Origin: a virus | Strand: one strand, 5' to 3' | Virus record (IMG/VR): IMGVR_UViG_3300023096_000007 | Coordinates: 1-47,620 of that record | Length of the DNA stretch: 47,620 bases | Shown: positions 1-7,968 of the stretch, piece after piece | Position numbering within the stretch: the first letter of the stretch is position 1 | How the letters are laid out: each line of letters starts with the position of its first letter | Position numbers and translations under genes: made by a program | Notes under the pieces: generated by a model | What the model saw: only the letters and a program-made list of their open reading frames with translations | Databases searched by the model: none | Told to the model about the DNA's origin: nothing

Positions 1-72
1 GGCATTTGTAGATTATTTCCTGCTATAGATGTATGCTAACATTATCAGTAACTACGAAACTAAGGTAAGTAA
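1..72. other. Short gene-free left edge before terS
   Basis: AT-rich stretch with no ORF I can support. It ends in the terS ribosome binding site (AAGG at 63-66, before the ATG at 73). If the molecule is circular or cohesive-ended, this joins the gene-free right end (47418-47620), so the packaging start site would lie across the two edges. I found no convincing promoter here. Confidence 0.5.
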
Positions 73-618
73 ATGGCACTAACCACTAAGAAGTCATTGT
101 TCTGCGAAGCTATCATGGCTGGCAAGAACCAGACGCACGCTGCTATATTTGCTGGGTACAGTGAAAACTCTGCTGCCATAACTGGCTCTAAACTGGCAAG
201 AGACCCTGACGTTATATCCCTGTTAGCTAGGCTTAAGGCTGGTGGCAATATAACTCAAACACCTGATTACCAAGATACAATTAAAACTGTTTCCAAGGTC
301 GCCAAAGAAAATATTGAGGCTGTGCAGATTCATGAATTGCCGCATGAAAAGATTGAACAGAAAACCATTAAAGTAACTGTTGAAGATGTTGCGCCAATTC
401 ACATGACGAGTGACCCACTTGAATTTATGGCCCGCATGATGAATGACTATGAAGCCGAACCTAGATTGCGATTGGACGCAGCAAAAGCTTTAGCGTCATA
501 TAAGATTCCAAAGCCTGGCGAAAAGGGTAAAAAAGAACAAGTGCAAGATGAAGCGGAAAAAGTTTCATCTGGCAGATTCGGATTGCGAAAACAAGGTCAG
601 CTTAGAGCAGTTAAATAA
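73..618 (+). CDS. terS: Terminase small subunit
   Basis: 181 aa. Small terminase subunits bind the packaging start site and recruit the large subunit. The N-terminal 60 residues have the helix-turn-helix layout of the Terminase_2 family: a basic start, then 'KNQTHAAIFAGYSENSAAIT', the familiar 'T.AAI.AGYS..SA...GS.L' pattern. The middle is less conserved and the C-terminus is lysine/glutamate rich. The start has an AAGG ribosome site 6 nt upstream. The last base of the stop codon is the first base of the terL ATG, so the two are translationally coupled. Position directly before an unmistakable terL supports the call. Confidence 0.85.
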   Translation: MALTTKKSLFCEAIMAGKNQTHAAIFAGYSENSAAITGSKLARDPDVISLLARLKAGGNITQTPDYQDTIKTVSKVAKENIEAVQIHELPHEKIEQKTIKVTVEDVAPIHMTSDPLEFMARMMNDYEAEPRLRLDAAKALASYKIPKPGEKGKKEQVQDEAEKVSSGRFGLRKQGQLRAVK

Positions 619-2285
619 TGGAGTGGACTACCGCTTGTCCCCAATGGGAATCTAAAATAGTAGCGCGTGAATCTATCATGCCGCTTAAGCCAATATTTCA
701 AGATCAGGCAGACGATGCTTTAGACGTATTCAAAAATTTGAGAATGGTTGATGCAATTGGCAGTCCGTTAATGGGGGATACTTGCCAGCCGTGGGTTTTG
801 GAATTAGTCGCTGTCTTATTTGGTTCTTACGATGTTGAAGCACAAAGGCGGTTAATTACTAATTACTTTTTAATGGTAAGTAAGAAGAACGGCAAGTCAA
901 CAATCGCCGCTGGAGTTATGTTAACGGCATTGATATTAAATGCTAGACAATCAGGCGAATTCATTATTTTAGCGCCTACAAAAGAAGCGGCTGATAATGC
1001 TTACAAGCCAATCAGGGATATGATTAATGCCGATGATGATTTAAAAGCAAGATTCCATGAGCAAGAACATATCCGAACGATTACAGACAGATTAAACCAA
1101 GCCACATTGAAAGTGGTTGCGGCTGATAGTGCAACCGTTACAGGTAAAAAAGCAATTGGTGTTTTTATAGATGAACTCCACGAATTCGGTAAGCAAGCTC
1201 GCGCGGCAAATATGCTAACAGAAGCAACTGGTGGATTAGCTTCAAGACCAGAAGGCTTTGTATTTTATTGCACCACACAATCAGCAGACCCGCCTGCTGG
1301 AGTTTTTAAAGCAAAGCTAGAATACGCTAGAGGCGTACGCAATGGAAGGATTAATGATAAAAGGTTTTTACCATTAATTTATGAATTCCCGCTATCAATG
1401 ATTAAAAGTGGCGGGCATAGGGATTTATCAAATGCTTATGTGACTAATCCAAATTGGGGGATATCGGTTGACCAGCAAGTAATTGAGCAAAAGTACCAAG
1501 AAGCGCAAGAGGGTGGAGAGGAAGCGACAAGGGATTTTCTCTCCAAACACATGAACGTTGAGATAGGACTTGCACTTCAATCTGACAGATGGGCTGGCGC
1601 AGACTTTTGGGAAGAATCTGTAAGGCAAAATATATCACTCGATTACATCCTAGAAAACGCCGAAGTCATTGACGTTGGCATTGATGGCGGTGGATTAGAC
1701 GACTTGCTTGGCATGGCTGTAGTTGGTCGGCATAAAGAAACGCGTGAATGGATGGCATGGGCGCACGCATGGGCGCATCCTTCTGTACTTGAAAGACGAA
1801 AAGATATATCATCACGACTACATGATTTTGCCAAAGAAGGTGACTTAACTCTAGTCAACCATATTGGCGAGGATGTTGCAGGCGTTGCGGCTTACGTTAA
1901 ACAAATATATAGTGCTGATTTATTAGATCTTGTAGGTGTTGACCCAAGCGGTTTAGGTGGTATATTAGACGCATTAATCGAGGAAGAAATACCAGAGGAA
2001 AAGATTGTTGGTATTTCGCAAGGCTGGAAACTGACAGGTTCGATAAAAACTGCTGAAAGAAAACTTGCAGAAGGTGTTATTATTCACGGTGGTCGTAGTA
2101 TGATGGCATGGTGTGTAGGTAATGCCAGAATTGTGCCACAAGGTAACGCAATAACGATTACAAAACAAGTCAGTGGATCTGCTAAGATTGACCCTTTAAT
2201 GGCTTTATTTAGTGCAGTAGAATTAATGTCGCGCAATCCTGCTGCAACTGGCAGGAAATATCAAATGTTCGCGCTAGGCGGATAA
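618..2285 (+). CDS. terL: Terminase large subunit (HK97-type)
   Basis: 555 aa, normal length for the family. It is the ATP-driven DNA packaging motor and headful/cos nuclease docked at the portal. Walker A is at residues 88-95 (SKKNGKST) and Walker B at about 182-186 (VFIDE), followed by a coupling region. The C-terminal half carries the RNase H-like nuclease acidic residues, including the VGIDGGG strand near 350 and VGVDPSG further on. It overlaps terS by 1 nt. A downstream ATG (MPLKPIF, residue 21) is a possible alternative start, but coupling to terS favours 618. Confidence 0.95.
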   Translation: MEWTTACPQWESKIVARESIMPLKPIFQDQADDALDVFKNLRMVDAIGSPLMGDTCQPWVLELVAVLFGSYDVEAQRRLITNYFLMVSKKNGKSTIAAGVMLTALILNARQSGEFIILAPTKEAADNAYKPIRDMINADDDLKARFHEQEHIRTITDRLNQATLKVVAADSATVTGKKAIGVFIDELHEFGKQARAANMLTEATGGLASRPEGFVFYCTTQSADPPAGVFKAKLEYARGVRNGRINDKRFLPLIYEFPLSMIKSGGHRDLSNAYVTNPNWGISVDQQVIEQKYQEAQEGGEEATRDFLSKHMNVEIGLALQSDRWAGADFWEESVRQNISLDYILENAEVIDVGIDGGGLDDLLGMAVVGRHKETREWMAWAHAWAHPSVLERRKDISSRLHDFAKEGDLTLVNHIGEDVAGVAAYVKQIYSADLLDLVGVDPSGLGGILDALIEEEIPEEKIVGISQGWKLTGSIKTAERKLAEGVIIHGGRSMMAWCVGNARIVPQGNAITITKQVSGSAKIDPLMALFSAVELMSRNPAATGRKYQMFALGG

Positions 2286-2293
2286 AGGAAAAT

Positions 2294-2830
2294 ATGACTT
2301 GTATCGTTGGATTGGTGAAAGATGGTGAAGTATTTATCGGTGGTGATTCTGCTGGTGTAGGCGGATTATCATTAGCCAAACGGCAAGACAAAAAAGTATT
2401 CAAAAATGGTGAATTTATATTTGGCTTTACTTCATCATTTCGCATGGGGCAGCTGTTAAGATATTCCTTAACGCCGCCAAAGAATTTAGAAGAAAAAGAC
2501 GTTTACCAATTCATGGTTGTTGAGTTTGTAAACGCTATCCGTGAATGTTTAAAAAATGGTGGATTCGCTAGAAAAGACAATGAAACAGAATCTGGCGGAA
2601 CATTCTTAGTTGGCTATAAAGGTCGTTTATTTAAAATAATGGATGATTACCAAGTGGGTGAGGTTTTTGATAATTTCACAGCTTGCGGGTGTGGTGAAGA
2701 TATTGCGCTTGGCTCTATGTTTTCAAGTAAATCATTAGGCGAAGAAGAAAGAATATTACTTGCTTTAAAAGCGGCATCAAATTATTCTGCTGGCGTAGCA
2801 GAGCCGTTTTATGTGGAGTCGATTAAATGA
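2294..2830 (+). CDS. Proteasome-like Ntn (N-terminal nucleophile) hydrolase
   Basis: 178 aa. The N-terminus MTCIVGLVKDG.VFIGGDSAG is that of 20S proteasome beta/HslV-type peptidases. After removal of Met1, the Thr becomes the nucleophile, and the other two catalytic positions fall exactly on the proteasome numbering: Thr1, Asp17 (in GGDSAG) and Lys33 (in RQDKKVF). There is no propeptide beyond Met1, so it could be active without autoprocessing. It lies between terL and the capsid protease gene and overlaps the latter by 4 nt (ATGA), which points to a role in head assembly or proteolysis during assembly. Substrate unknown. An inactive structural relative is possible but less likely given the intact triad. 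Confidence 0.75.
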   Translation: MTCIVGLVKDGEVFIGGDSAGVGGLSLAKRQDKKVFKNGEFIFGFTSSFRMGQLLRYSLTPPKNLEEKDVYQFMVVEFVNAIRECLKNGGFARKDNETESGGTFLVGYKGRLFKIMDDYQVGEVFDNFTACGCGEDIALGSMFSSKSLGEEERILLALKAASNYSAGVAEPFYVESIK

Positions 2831-4848
2831 AGAAATTCCAGTTAGAAGGCACAACTCAAAAAGCATATTCGCTATTTGAAGTTAAATCTATTGACAGCAA
2901 AACTCGCACGTTTGAAGGGTGGGCGACAACTCCTTCTTTGGATCGCACAAATGATACGATTAACCCGCTAGGCGCAAAGTTTAAGAATCCTGTCGCATTA
3001 CTTCACCAACACAATCATAACAAGCCAATTGGTAAAGCCGTATTTGGCAAGCCAACTGCAAAAGGCATTCAATTTACTGCTGAAATCGCAAACACTGATG
3101 TTAGCGGTGAATTAAAAAACAGATTAGATACAGCATGGGGCGAAGTCTCTTTAGGCTTAATCCGCGCTGTTAGTATCGGTTTCAGACCGATTAAATACGC
3201 ATTCCGTGATGATGGTGGTGTTGATTATCAAGAGATTGAAATCTACGAATTGTCAATTGTGACAGTTCCCGCTTTACCTGATGCTGTTATCACACAAGTT
3301 AAATCAATGGATGGTACTCCAATTTCATCCGAATTAGTTCAAACGGTTAAATCTTTGGTCAACGAAAAACAAGCCTCGTCTGGCAATGTTGTTGTCAAGC
3401 TTTCACCATCATCTGGCGTTACAGATAAAAAACCTACTATTCTTAACAAAGGAAATGAAATGAAAACGATTGGCGAACAAATTGCGGACTTTAAAGCCGC
3501 GCGTGAAAAGAAAGCTGCTGACTTAGAAGCAATTATCACTAAGGCTGGAGAAACTGGCGAAACATTAGATGCTGAACAGGAAGAACAGTATGACACTTTA
3601 GAAGCTGAAATCTCTTCTATTGATAAGCATTTGACTCGTTTAGCTTCTGCTGAAAAGATTCAAGCAACTAAAGCAGTTCCAGCACAAAAACAAAGCGATG
3701 ATGTTGCAAATACTAAAGCAACTCAACCACACATCACTGTAAAGCATAACCGCGCTGATGCTGGTATCGCATTAGCTCAAATGGTTAAGTGTATCGGTCG
3801 CGCACAAGGCAGTTACTTAGGTGCGTTGCAAATTGCCGATTCTGCTGGTGAATCATTAGATGCTCGTGTTAAAAATGTACTTAAAGCAGCAGTAGCCGCT
3901 GGTAGCACATCAAATACAACATGGGCAGGTAACTTGGTTGGTGATGAAACATCAATGTATGCTGATTTTATCGAGTTCTTACGCCCACAAACTATCTTGG
4001 GTAAATTCGGTGCTAACGGCGTGCCTAACTTGCGTAACGTACCTTTCCGTACACCTTTAATTGGTCAGACTTCTGGCGGTTCAGGTTATTGGGTAGGTGA
4101 AGGCGCTGGCAAACCATTAACTAAGTTTGACTTTAGCCGCACTACGTTAGAGCCATTGAAAGTTGCAAACATCGCTGTATTAACAGAAGAAGTCTTGCGC
4201 TCAAGCGCACCTTCTGCTGATGCGATTATTCGTGACCAATTGGTTGCGGCTTTACGTGAACGCTTAGATATTGACTTTATTGATCCTGCTAAATCAGCTT
4301 CCGCTGGCGTTTCACCTGCTTCAATCTTAAACGGTGTAACAGGTATTCCAGCAAGCGGTACAGGTACAGCGGATAATATCCGTGATGACATTAAAGCTTT
4401 GTTCGGTGCATTTATCGCGGCAAACAACGCGCCAACTACTGGCGTTTGGATTATGCCTTCAACAGTGGCATTAAGCCTTTCATTAATGGTTAATCCATTA
4501 GGTCAAGGTGAGTTCCCAGGCATTAACATGAACGGCGGCACATTGTTTGGCTTGCCAGTGATTGTTTCTGAATACGTTCCTAGTGATTCAGACGGTGCTA
4601 TCGTTGCCCTTGTAAATGCTTCTGATATTTACGTTGGTGATGAGGGTGGTTTCCAAGTTGATATGAGCCGTGAAGCTTCATTGCAAATGGATAATGCGCC
4701 AACACAAAACAGCGTAACGCCAACTGGTACTACTTTAGTGAGCTTATGGCAAACTAACAGCGTTGGTTTCCGTGCTGAACGTGAAATTAACTGGGCACGC
4801 CGTAGAAATACGTCTGTACAGTATTTGACAGGCGTTGAGTGGGGCTAA
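2827..4848 (+). CDS. HK97-type prohead protease fused to major capsid protein
   Basis: 673 aa. Residues about 1-170 are a U35-type prohead protease: ..EGWATTPSLDRTNDTINP.., the LLHQHN histidine, the AVSIGF serine and ELSIVTVPALP. Residues about 212-290 form a charged coiled coil like an HK97 delta/scaffold domain (IGEQIADFKAAREKKAADLE). Residues about 340-673 have the HK97 capsid fold pattern (TSMYADFIEFLRPQTILGKFG, GYWVGEGAGKP). Most phages encode protease and capsid separately; here they are one frame. An internal start (see 3460-4848) probably makes capsid protein alone. The protease presumably cleaves between the domains and removes the delta region. Confidence 0.9.
   Translation: MKKFQLEGTTQKAYSLFEVKSIDSKTRTFEGWATTPSLDRTNDTINPLGAKFKNPVALLHQHNHNKPIGKAVFGKPTAKGIQFTAEIANTDVSGELKNRLDTAWGEVSLGLIRAVSIGFRPIKYAFRDDGGVDYQEIEIYELSIVTVPALPDAVITQVKSMDGTPISSELVQTVKSLVNEKQASSGNVVVKLSPSSGVTDKKPTILNKGNEMKTIGEQIADFKAAREKKAADLEAIITKAGETGETLDAEQEEQYDTLEAEISSIDKHLTRLASAEKIQATKAVPAQKQSDDVANTKATQPHITVKHNRADAGIALAQMVKCIGRAQGSYLGALQIADSAGESLDARVKNVLKAAVAAGSTSNTTWAGNLVGDETSMYADFIEFLRPQTILGKFGANGVPNLRNVPFRTPLIGQTSGGSGYWVGEGAGKPLTKFDFSRTTLEPLKVANIAVLTEEVLRSSAPSADAIIRDQLVAALRERLDIDFIDPAKSASAGVSPASILNGVTGIPASGTGTADNIRDDIKALFGAFIAANNAPTTGVWIMPSTVALSLSLMVNPLGQGEFPGINMNGGTLFGLPVIVSEYVPSDSDGAIVALVNASDIYVGDEGGFQVDMSREASLQMDNAPTQNSVTPTGTTLVSLWQTNSVGFRAEREINWARRRNTSVQYLTGVEWG
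3460..4848 (+). CDS. Major capsid protein from internal in-frame start (nested)
   Basis: The ATG at 3460 is Met212 of the protease-capsid fusion. It is preceded by AAAGGA (3448-3453), a good ribosome site 6-7 nt away, stronger than most in this genome. Translation from here gives 462 aa: the charged delta-like coiled coil followed by the capsid fold, with the composition and length of a normal HK97-type capsid precursor. A nested product would supply the hundreds of capsid copies needed, while full-length translation would supply a few protease copies joined to a delta domain, which would co-assemble. The start signal is seen; the dual use is inferred. Confidence 0.65.
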   Translation: MKTIGEQIADFKAAREKKAADLEAIITKAGETGETLDAEQEEQYDTLEAEISSIDKHLTRLASAEKIQATKAVPAQKQSDDVANTKATQPHITVKHNRADAGIALAQMVKCIGRAQGSYLGALQIADSAGESLDARVKNVLKAAVAAGSTSNTTWAGNLVGDETSMYADFIEFLRPQTILGKFGANGVPNLRNVPFRTPLIGQTSGGSGYWVGEGAGKPLTKFDFSRTTLEPLKVANIAVLTEEVLRSSAPSADAIIRDQLVAALRERLDIDFIDPAKSASAGVSPASILNGVTGIPASGTGTADNIRDDIKALFGAFIAANNAPTTGVWIMPSTVALSLSLMVNPLGQGEFPGINMNGGTLFGLPVIVSEYVPSDSDGAIVALVNASDIYVGDEGGFQVDMSREASLQMDNAPTQNSVTPTGTTLVSLWQTNSVGFRAEREINWARRRNTSVQYLTGVEWG

Positions 4849-4860
4849 GTAGTTAGGTTT

Positions 4861-4884
4861 AAACAGCTTCTTCGGAGGCTGTTT
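4861..4884 (+). promoter_or_regulatory. Ten-base-pair hairpin with UUCG tetraloop after the capsid gene
   Basis: AAACAGCTTC and GGAGGCTGTTT pair around a C(UUCG)G tetraloop, an exceptionally stable RNA hairpin. It starts 12 nt after the capsid stop. No long U-run follows, so it is a poor intrinsic terminator. More likely it shields the 3' end of the highly expressed capsid mRNA or partly reduces read-through to the portal gene. Confidence 0.6.
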
Positions 4885-4907
4885 ATGCAAAACCACTGGA
4901 GAATACA

Positions 4908-5105
4908 ATGAAAAAAGTACGCTATAGAAAAGGCGGCGCTGTTAAAGAGATGAATGAACGCTATGCTGTTATTCTCGTTAATCTTGGTTTAGTTGATTAT
5001 GTAGAAGAAAAAGTTGAAACAGTCATTCGTCAATCGCCTGTCACTAAAGTTATCGGTGAAGGAAGTTCATCTAAGCCAAAAAACACGCAGTTTAAAGGCA
5101 AGTAA
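4908..5105 (+). CDS. Small basic protein between capsid and portal genes
   Basis: 65 aa, lysine rich, with a GGAGA ribosome site 7 nt before the ATG. It begins MKKVRYRKGGAVKEMNERYA and continues with 'LVNLGLVDYVEE', a pattern typical of small phage proteins that lie among head genes (compare the 7969 gene). Its stop codon overlaps the portal start (TAATG). No catalytic motif. It could be a head accessory protein; function unknown. Confidence 0.65.
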   Translation: MKKVRYRKGGAVKEMNERYAVILVNLGLVDYVEEKVETVIRQSPVTKVIGEGSSSKPKNTQFKGK

Positions 5106-6469
5106 TGAACTTATGGCCTTTTAAGAAGAAAGCGCTTAACACAGTACCTTCAACAGGTGGTTGGTGGCCTTTAATTAAAGAACCTTTTGCGGGTGCTTGG
5201 CAGCGGAACTTAGAAGAAGTGCGCGGCACGGTATTAACGTACCCAGCTCTTTATGCTTGTATCGCGCGTATATCTCAAGACATTGGCAAGCTGCCTTATG
5301 TCTTAAAAGCAATCGACTCAAATGGAATTTGGAAAACTGTAGAGAATCCTGCATACAGTCCAGTTCTACGCAAGCCAAACCATTACCAAACTCAATCACA
5401 ATTCCGTGAGTCATGGATATTATCCAAGCTGACATTTGGCAACACCTACGCGCTTAAGAGGCGCGATAATAGAGGTGTTGTCACTGCGCTATATATCTTA
5501 AATCCTATGCGCGTTAAACCACTCGTTTCTGATAGTGGCGATGTGTTCTATGAATTGCAGATTGATAATTTAAGCTTAGTTCCTGATAGTGAAGAAGGCG
5601 AAAATCTAATCGTTCCCGCACGTGAGATTATTCACGATCGAGAAGTTACTTTACACCATCCATTAATCGGAATCCCTCCAGTCGCAGCTGCCAATTGGGC
5701 GGCGGTTAAGAACTTACGCATATTAAAGAACTCTTCTGAATTCTTTGCAAATGGCGCTAGTCCTGGCGGCATATTAACTGCGCCTGGTAGCATCAGCGAT
5801 GATACGGCAACAAGACTTTCAACTTATTGGAATACCAATTTCACAGGTGAAAATTCTGGACGCGTTGCCGTGGTGGGTGATGGACTTTCATATACCGCTT
5901 TAGCTGAAAATGCAGCAGACAGTCAATTAGTTGAACAAATGCGCTATTCAGATGAGCAAGTCTGCCAGCCTTTTGGGGTGCCTCCTTACATTATCGGAAT
6001 TGGTGATATTCCTGCTGGAATGAAAATTGATGACATGACCAATATGTACTACAGCTTTGCTTTGCAGACACGTATTGAGCATATGGAAAACCTGCTTGAT
6101 GAAGGTCTTGGCGTTAAATCGCCTTTTGGCATTGAATTAAACCTAGAACCTTTATTGCGTATGGATCAACAAAAGCTGGCAGAAGTGCAAGGCTCGTTAA
6201 TTAAAAACAATATTTCTACGCCTAACGAAGCCCGCAACAAGTTTGGCTTACCTCCTATTGCTGGTGGCGATACAGTCTATATGCAACAGCAAAATTTTAG
6301 CTTAGAAGCATTATCTAAACGCGATGCACAAGATGACCCATTTAAAACACAATCTACAGCCACAGAGCCTGAAACTAAACCTGATGAAGTGATTGATGAA
6401 GAAAAGTCTATGTTAAAGTTTGGCATGTTGCTTAGGCAGGAATTGAAAGGAATCACTCTTGATGTTTGA
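5105..6469 (+). CDS. Portal protein (HK97 family)
   Basis: 454 aa. The portal is the dodecameric ring at the capsid vertex through which DNA enters and exits. HK97-family features: the N-terminal 'YPALYACIARISQDIGKLPY' helix, the 'HHPLIGIPPV' segment, 'FFANGASPGGILTAPGSIS', 'EQMRYSDEQVCQPFGVPPYIIG' and a C-terminal clamp rich in Asn/Pro ('NNISTPNEARNKFGLPP'). The usual HK97 order is portal-protease-capsid; here the portal follows the capsid gene. Start at 5105 overlaps the upstream stop. Confidence 0.95.
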   Translation: MNLWPFKKKALNTVPSTGGWWPLIKEPFAGAWQRNLEEVRGTVLTYPALYACIARISQDIGKLPYVLKAIDSNGIWKTVENPAYSPVLRKPNHYQTQSQFRESWILSKLTFGNTYALKRRDNRGVVTALYILNPMRVKPLVSDSGDVFYELQIDNLSLVPDSEEGENLIVPAREIIHDREVTLHHPLIGIPPVAAANWAAVKNLRILKNSSEFFANGASPGGILTAPGSISDDTATRLSTYWNTNFTGENSGRVAVVGDGLSYTALAENAADSQLVEQMRYSDEQVCQPFGVPPYIIGIGDIPAGMKIDDMTNMYYSFALQTRIEHMENLLDEGLGVKSPFGIELNLEPLLRMDQQKLAEVQGSLIKNNISTPNEARNKFGLPPIAGGDTVYMQQQNFSLEALSKRDAQDDPFKTQSTATEPETKPDEVIDEEKSMLKFGMLLRQELKGITLDV

Positions 6470-7301
6470 CGCTATTGTAAAAGATATTGCTGCCAGTGTT
6501 AAAGACACAATCAACCAACTTGGTAAAAGCTGGGAAGAAAAGCTTAATGCTAAGATTGAATTATTATCAAAACGTTTTGATGAACTGCCAACTCCTAAAG
6601 ACGGTGAGGACGGAAAAGATGGGGAGTCAATTACGATTGATGAATTGATGCCACAAGTCGAACATGCTATTAAAATGGCAGAGCTGGACTTTAGTAAAAA
6701 AATGGATGTTTACGCAATAGCGGGCGATGTAGTCGATGAAGCTATCAAGAAACTACCTAAGCCTGATATTTCAGATTTAATTAAAAAAGTAGATGATGCG
6801 ATTAAATCAATCCCTGCGCCTGATAAACCGTTGAATCCACCTACACCAGAAGAAGTTGCATTATCAATGAAAGGCTTATTCAGTGAGTGGGCTTTAAGCT
6901 TTGAGCGCAATGCTAATTTAGTATTACAAAAGGCTGTAGACAATATTCCTAAACCTAAAGACGGTGAGGATGGGCGTGACGCGTTAGACCTTGAGGATTT
7001 AAGCCTTACTATTGGAGAGGACAAAAGAACCGTTACAATCGCTTTAAAACGCGGAGAAACTGTCATTGAAAAGTCAATCAAGCTTGCAACTATAATTGAT
7101 AAAGGCGTTTATAAAGATGAAGGCGAATATGAGCAAGGTGACGCGGTAACTTTCGGCGGTTGCTTGTGGATTGCACAGAAAGACGCCCCAAAAGGAAAGC
7201 CAGGAACTACCGAAGATTTTCGTATGGCAGTGAAGCGCGGTCGAGATGGGAAAACCATTAGCGGTAAATCTGTGGATGTTCAAACGGTGAAAATAAAATG
7301 A
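6462..7301 (+). CDS. Head-region fibre-like protein with collagen-like and carbohydrate-binding-like segments
   Basis: About 279 aa. A helical N-terminus is followed by short Gly-Asp-Gly stretches (PKDGEDGKDGES near residue 45 and PKDGEDGRDALD near 167), then at about 220-260 a 'GEYEQGDAVTFGGCLWIAQK' module. This resembles the small GxYxxGDxVxxxGxxW carbohydrate-binding-like modules of phage surface proteins, and is followed by another RGRDGK. It may decorate the head or neck surface. ATG at 6462 chosen; an in-frame TTG at 6459 is possible. Overlaps the portal by 8 nt and the next gene by 4 nt. Confidence 0.65.
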   Translation: MFDAIVKDIAASVKDTINQLGKSWEEKLNAKIELLSKRFDELPTPKDGEDGKDGESITIDELMPQVEHAIKMAELDFSKKMDVYAIAGDVVDEAIKKLPKPDISDLIKKVDDAIKSIPAPDKPLNPPTPEEVALSMKGLFSEWALSFERNANLVLQKAVDNIPKPKDGEDGRDALDLEDLSLTIGEDKRTVTIALKRGETVIEKSIKLATIIDKGVYKDEGEYEQGDAVTFGGCLWIAQKDAPKGKPGTTEDFRMAVKRGRDGKTISGKSVDVQTVKIK

Positions 7302-7612
7302 TAGTTTCACTTCAAGAGGCTAAAGAACATTTACGCGTTGATACAGATGCGGAAGATGATGACATTACTTTAAAGATTCAAGCGGCAAGTAATATCATTC
7401 TGGATTATTTGAAAAAGACAGAAGATGATTATGAGCCAGGTTTATACGGCACTATTTTAACGCCTACGTCTGTAAAAATGGCTTGTTTGATTCTTGTAGG
7501 TATTCTTTACCGTGACCGTGATGGTGAAGAAACTAAAAACTGGAATCAAGGCTATTTGCCTTTTTCAGTTACCGCATTAATTTACCCTTTACGTGATCCA
7601 AGTTTAGCCTAA
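7298..7612 (+). CDS. Head-tail connector protein (gp6-like)
   Basis: 104 aa. The start MIVSLQEAKEHLRVDTDAEDD followed by 'ITLKIQAASNIILDYL' is the signature of the HK97 gp6/SPP1 gp15-like connector family, an all-helical ring that docks under the portal. The C-terminus 'LPFSVTALIYPLRDPSLA' is also family-typical. ATGA overlap upstream and a 1-nt TAATG overlap with the adaptor downstream. Confidence 0.85.
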   Translation: MIVSLQEAKEHLRVDTDAEDDDITLKIQAASNIILDYLKKTEDDYEPGLYGTILTPTSVKMACLILVGILYRDRDGEETKNWNQGYLPFSVTALIYPLRDPSLA

Positions 7613-7965
7613 TGTTTTCTGGAAAATTACGACACAGAATAACGATTCAAAAGCCAGTCTTTACGCAAGACCAAGAAACAGGCGCACCTAGCCCTATTAC
7701 ATGGCAGGATGTTTATGTAGATTTAGCGGCAGAAGTTCGCCCGCCATCAGCTAGAACTTACGGTGCAAGAGAAATGATTGCAGCTAATCAAATTCAATCA
7801 AGAATAGTTGCCGATGTAACAATACGATTCAAGAATGACTTAACGCCTGATATGCGGATTTTGCACAGAAGCACAATTTATAATATAGCTGGATTGTTGC
7901 CAGATAACAATTCAGGCTTAGAATATCTAACAATTCCATGTTCAAGCGGCTTAAATACGGGGTGA
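7612..7965 (+). CDS. Head-tail adaptor / head closure protein (SPP1 gp16-like)
   Basis: 117 aa. 'MFSGKLRHRITIQKP....QDQETGAPSPITWQDVYVDLAAEVRPPS' is diagnostic of the phage head-tail joining family; the strand 'MRILHRSTIYNIAGLLPDN' closes the fold. It stops the head DNA from leaking and forms the tail interface. It lies between the connector and the embedded glycan cassette. Confidence 0.9.
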   Translation: MFSGKLRHRITIQKPVFTQDQETGAPSPITWQDVYVDLAAEVRPPSARTYGAREMIAANQIQSRIVADVTIRFKNDLTPDMRILHRSTIYNIAGLLPDNNSGLEYLTIPCSSGLNTG

Positions 7966-7968
7966 CTT

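Noticed and set aside
1643-1858. Antisense ORFs inside terL, capsid and tape measure genes
   Set aside because: They lie wholly opposite well-supported genes, have low-complexity or shadow-like composition and lack ribosome sites.
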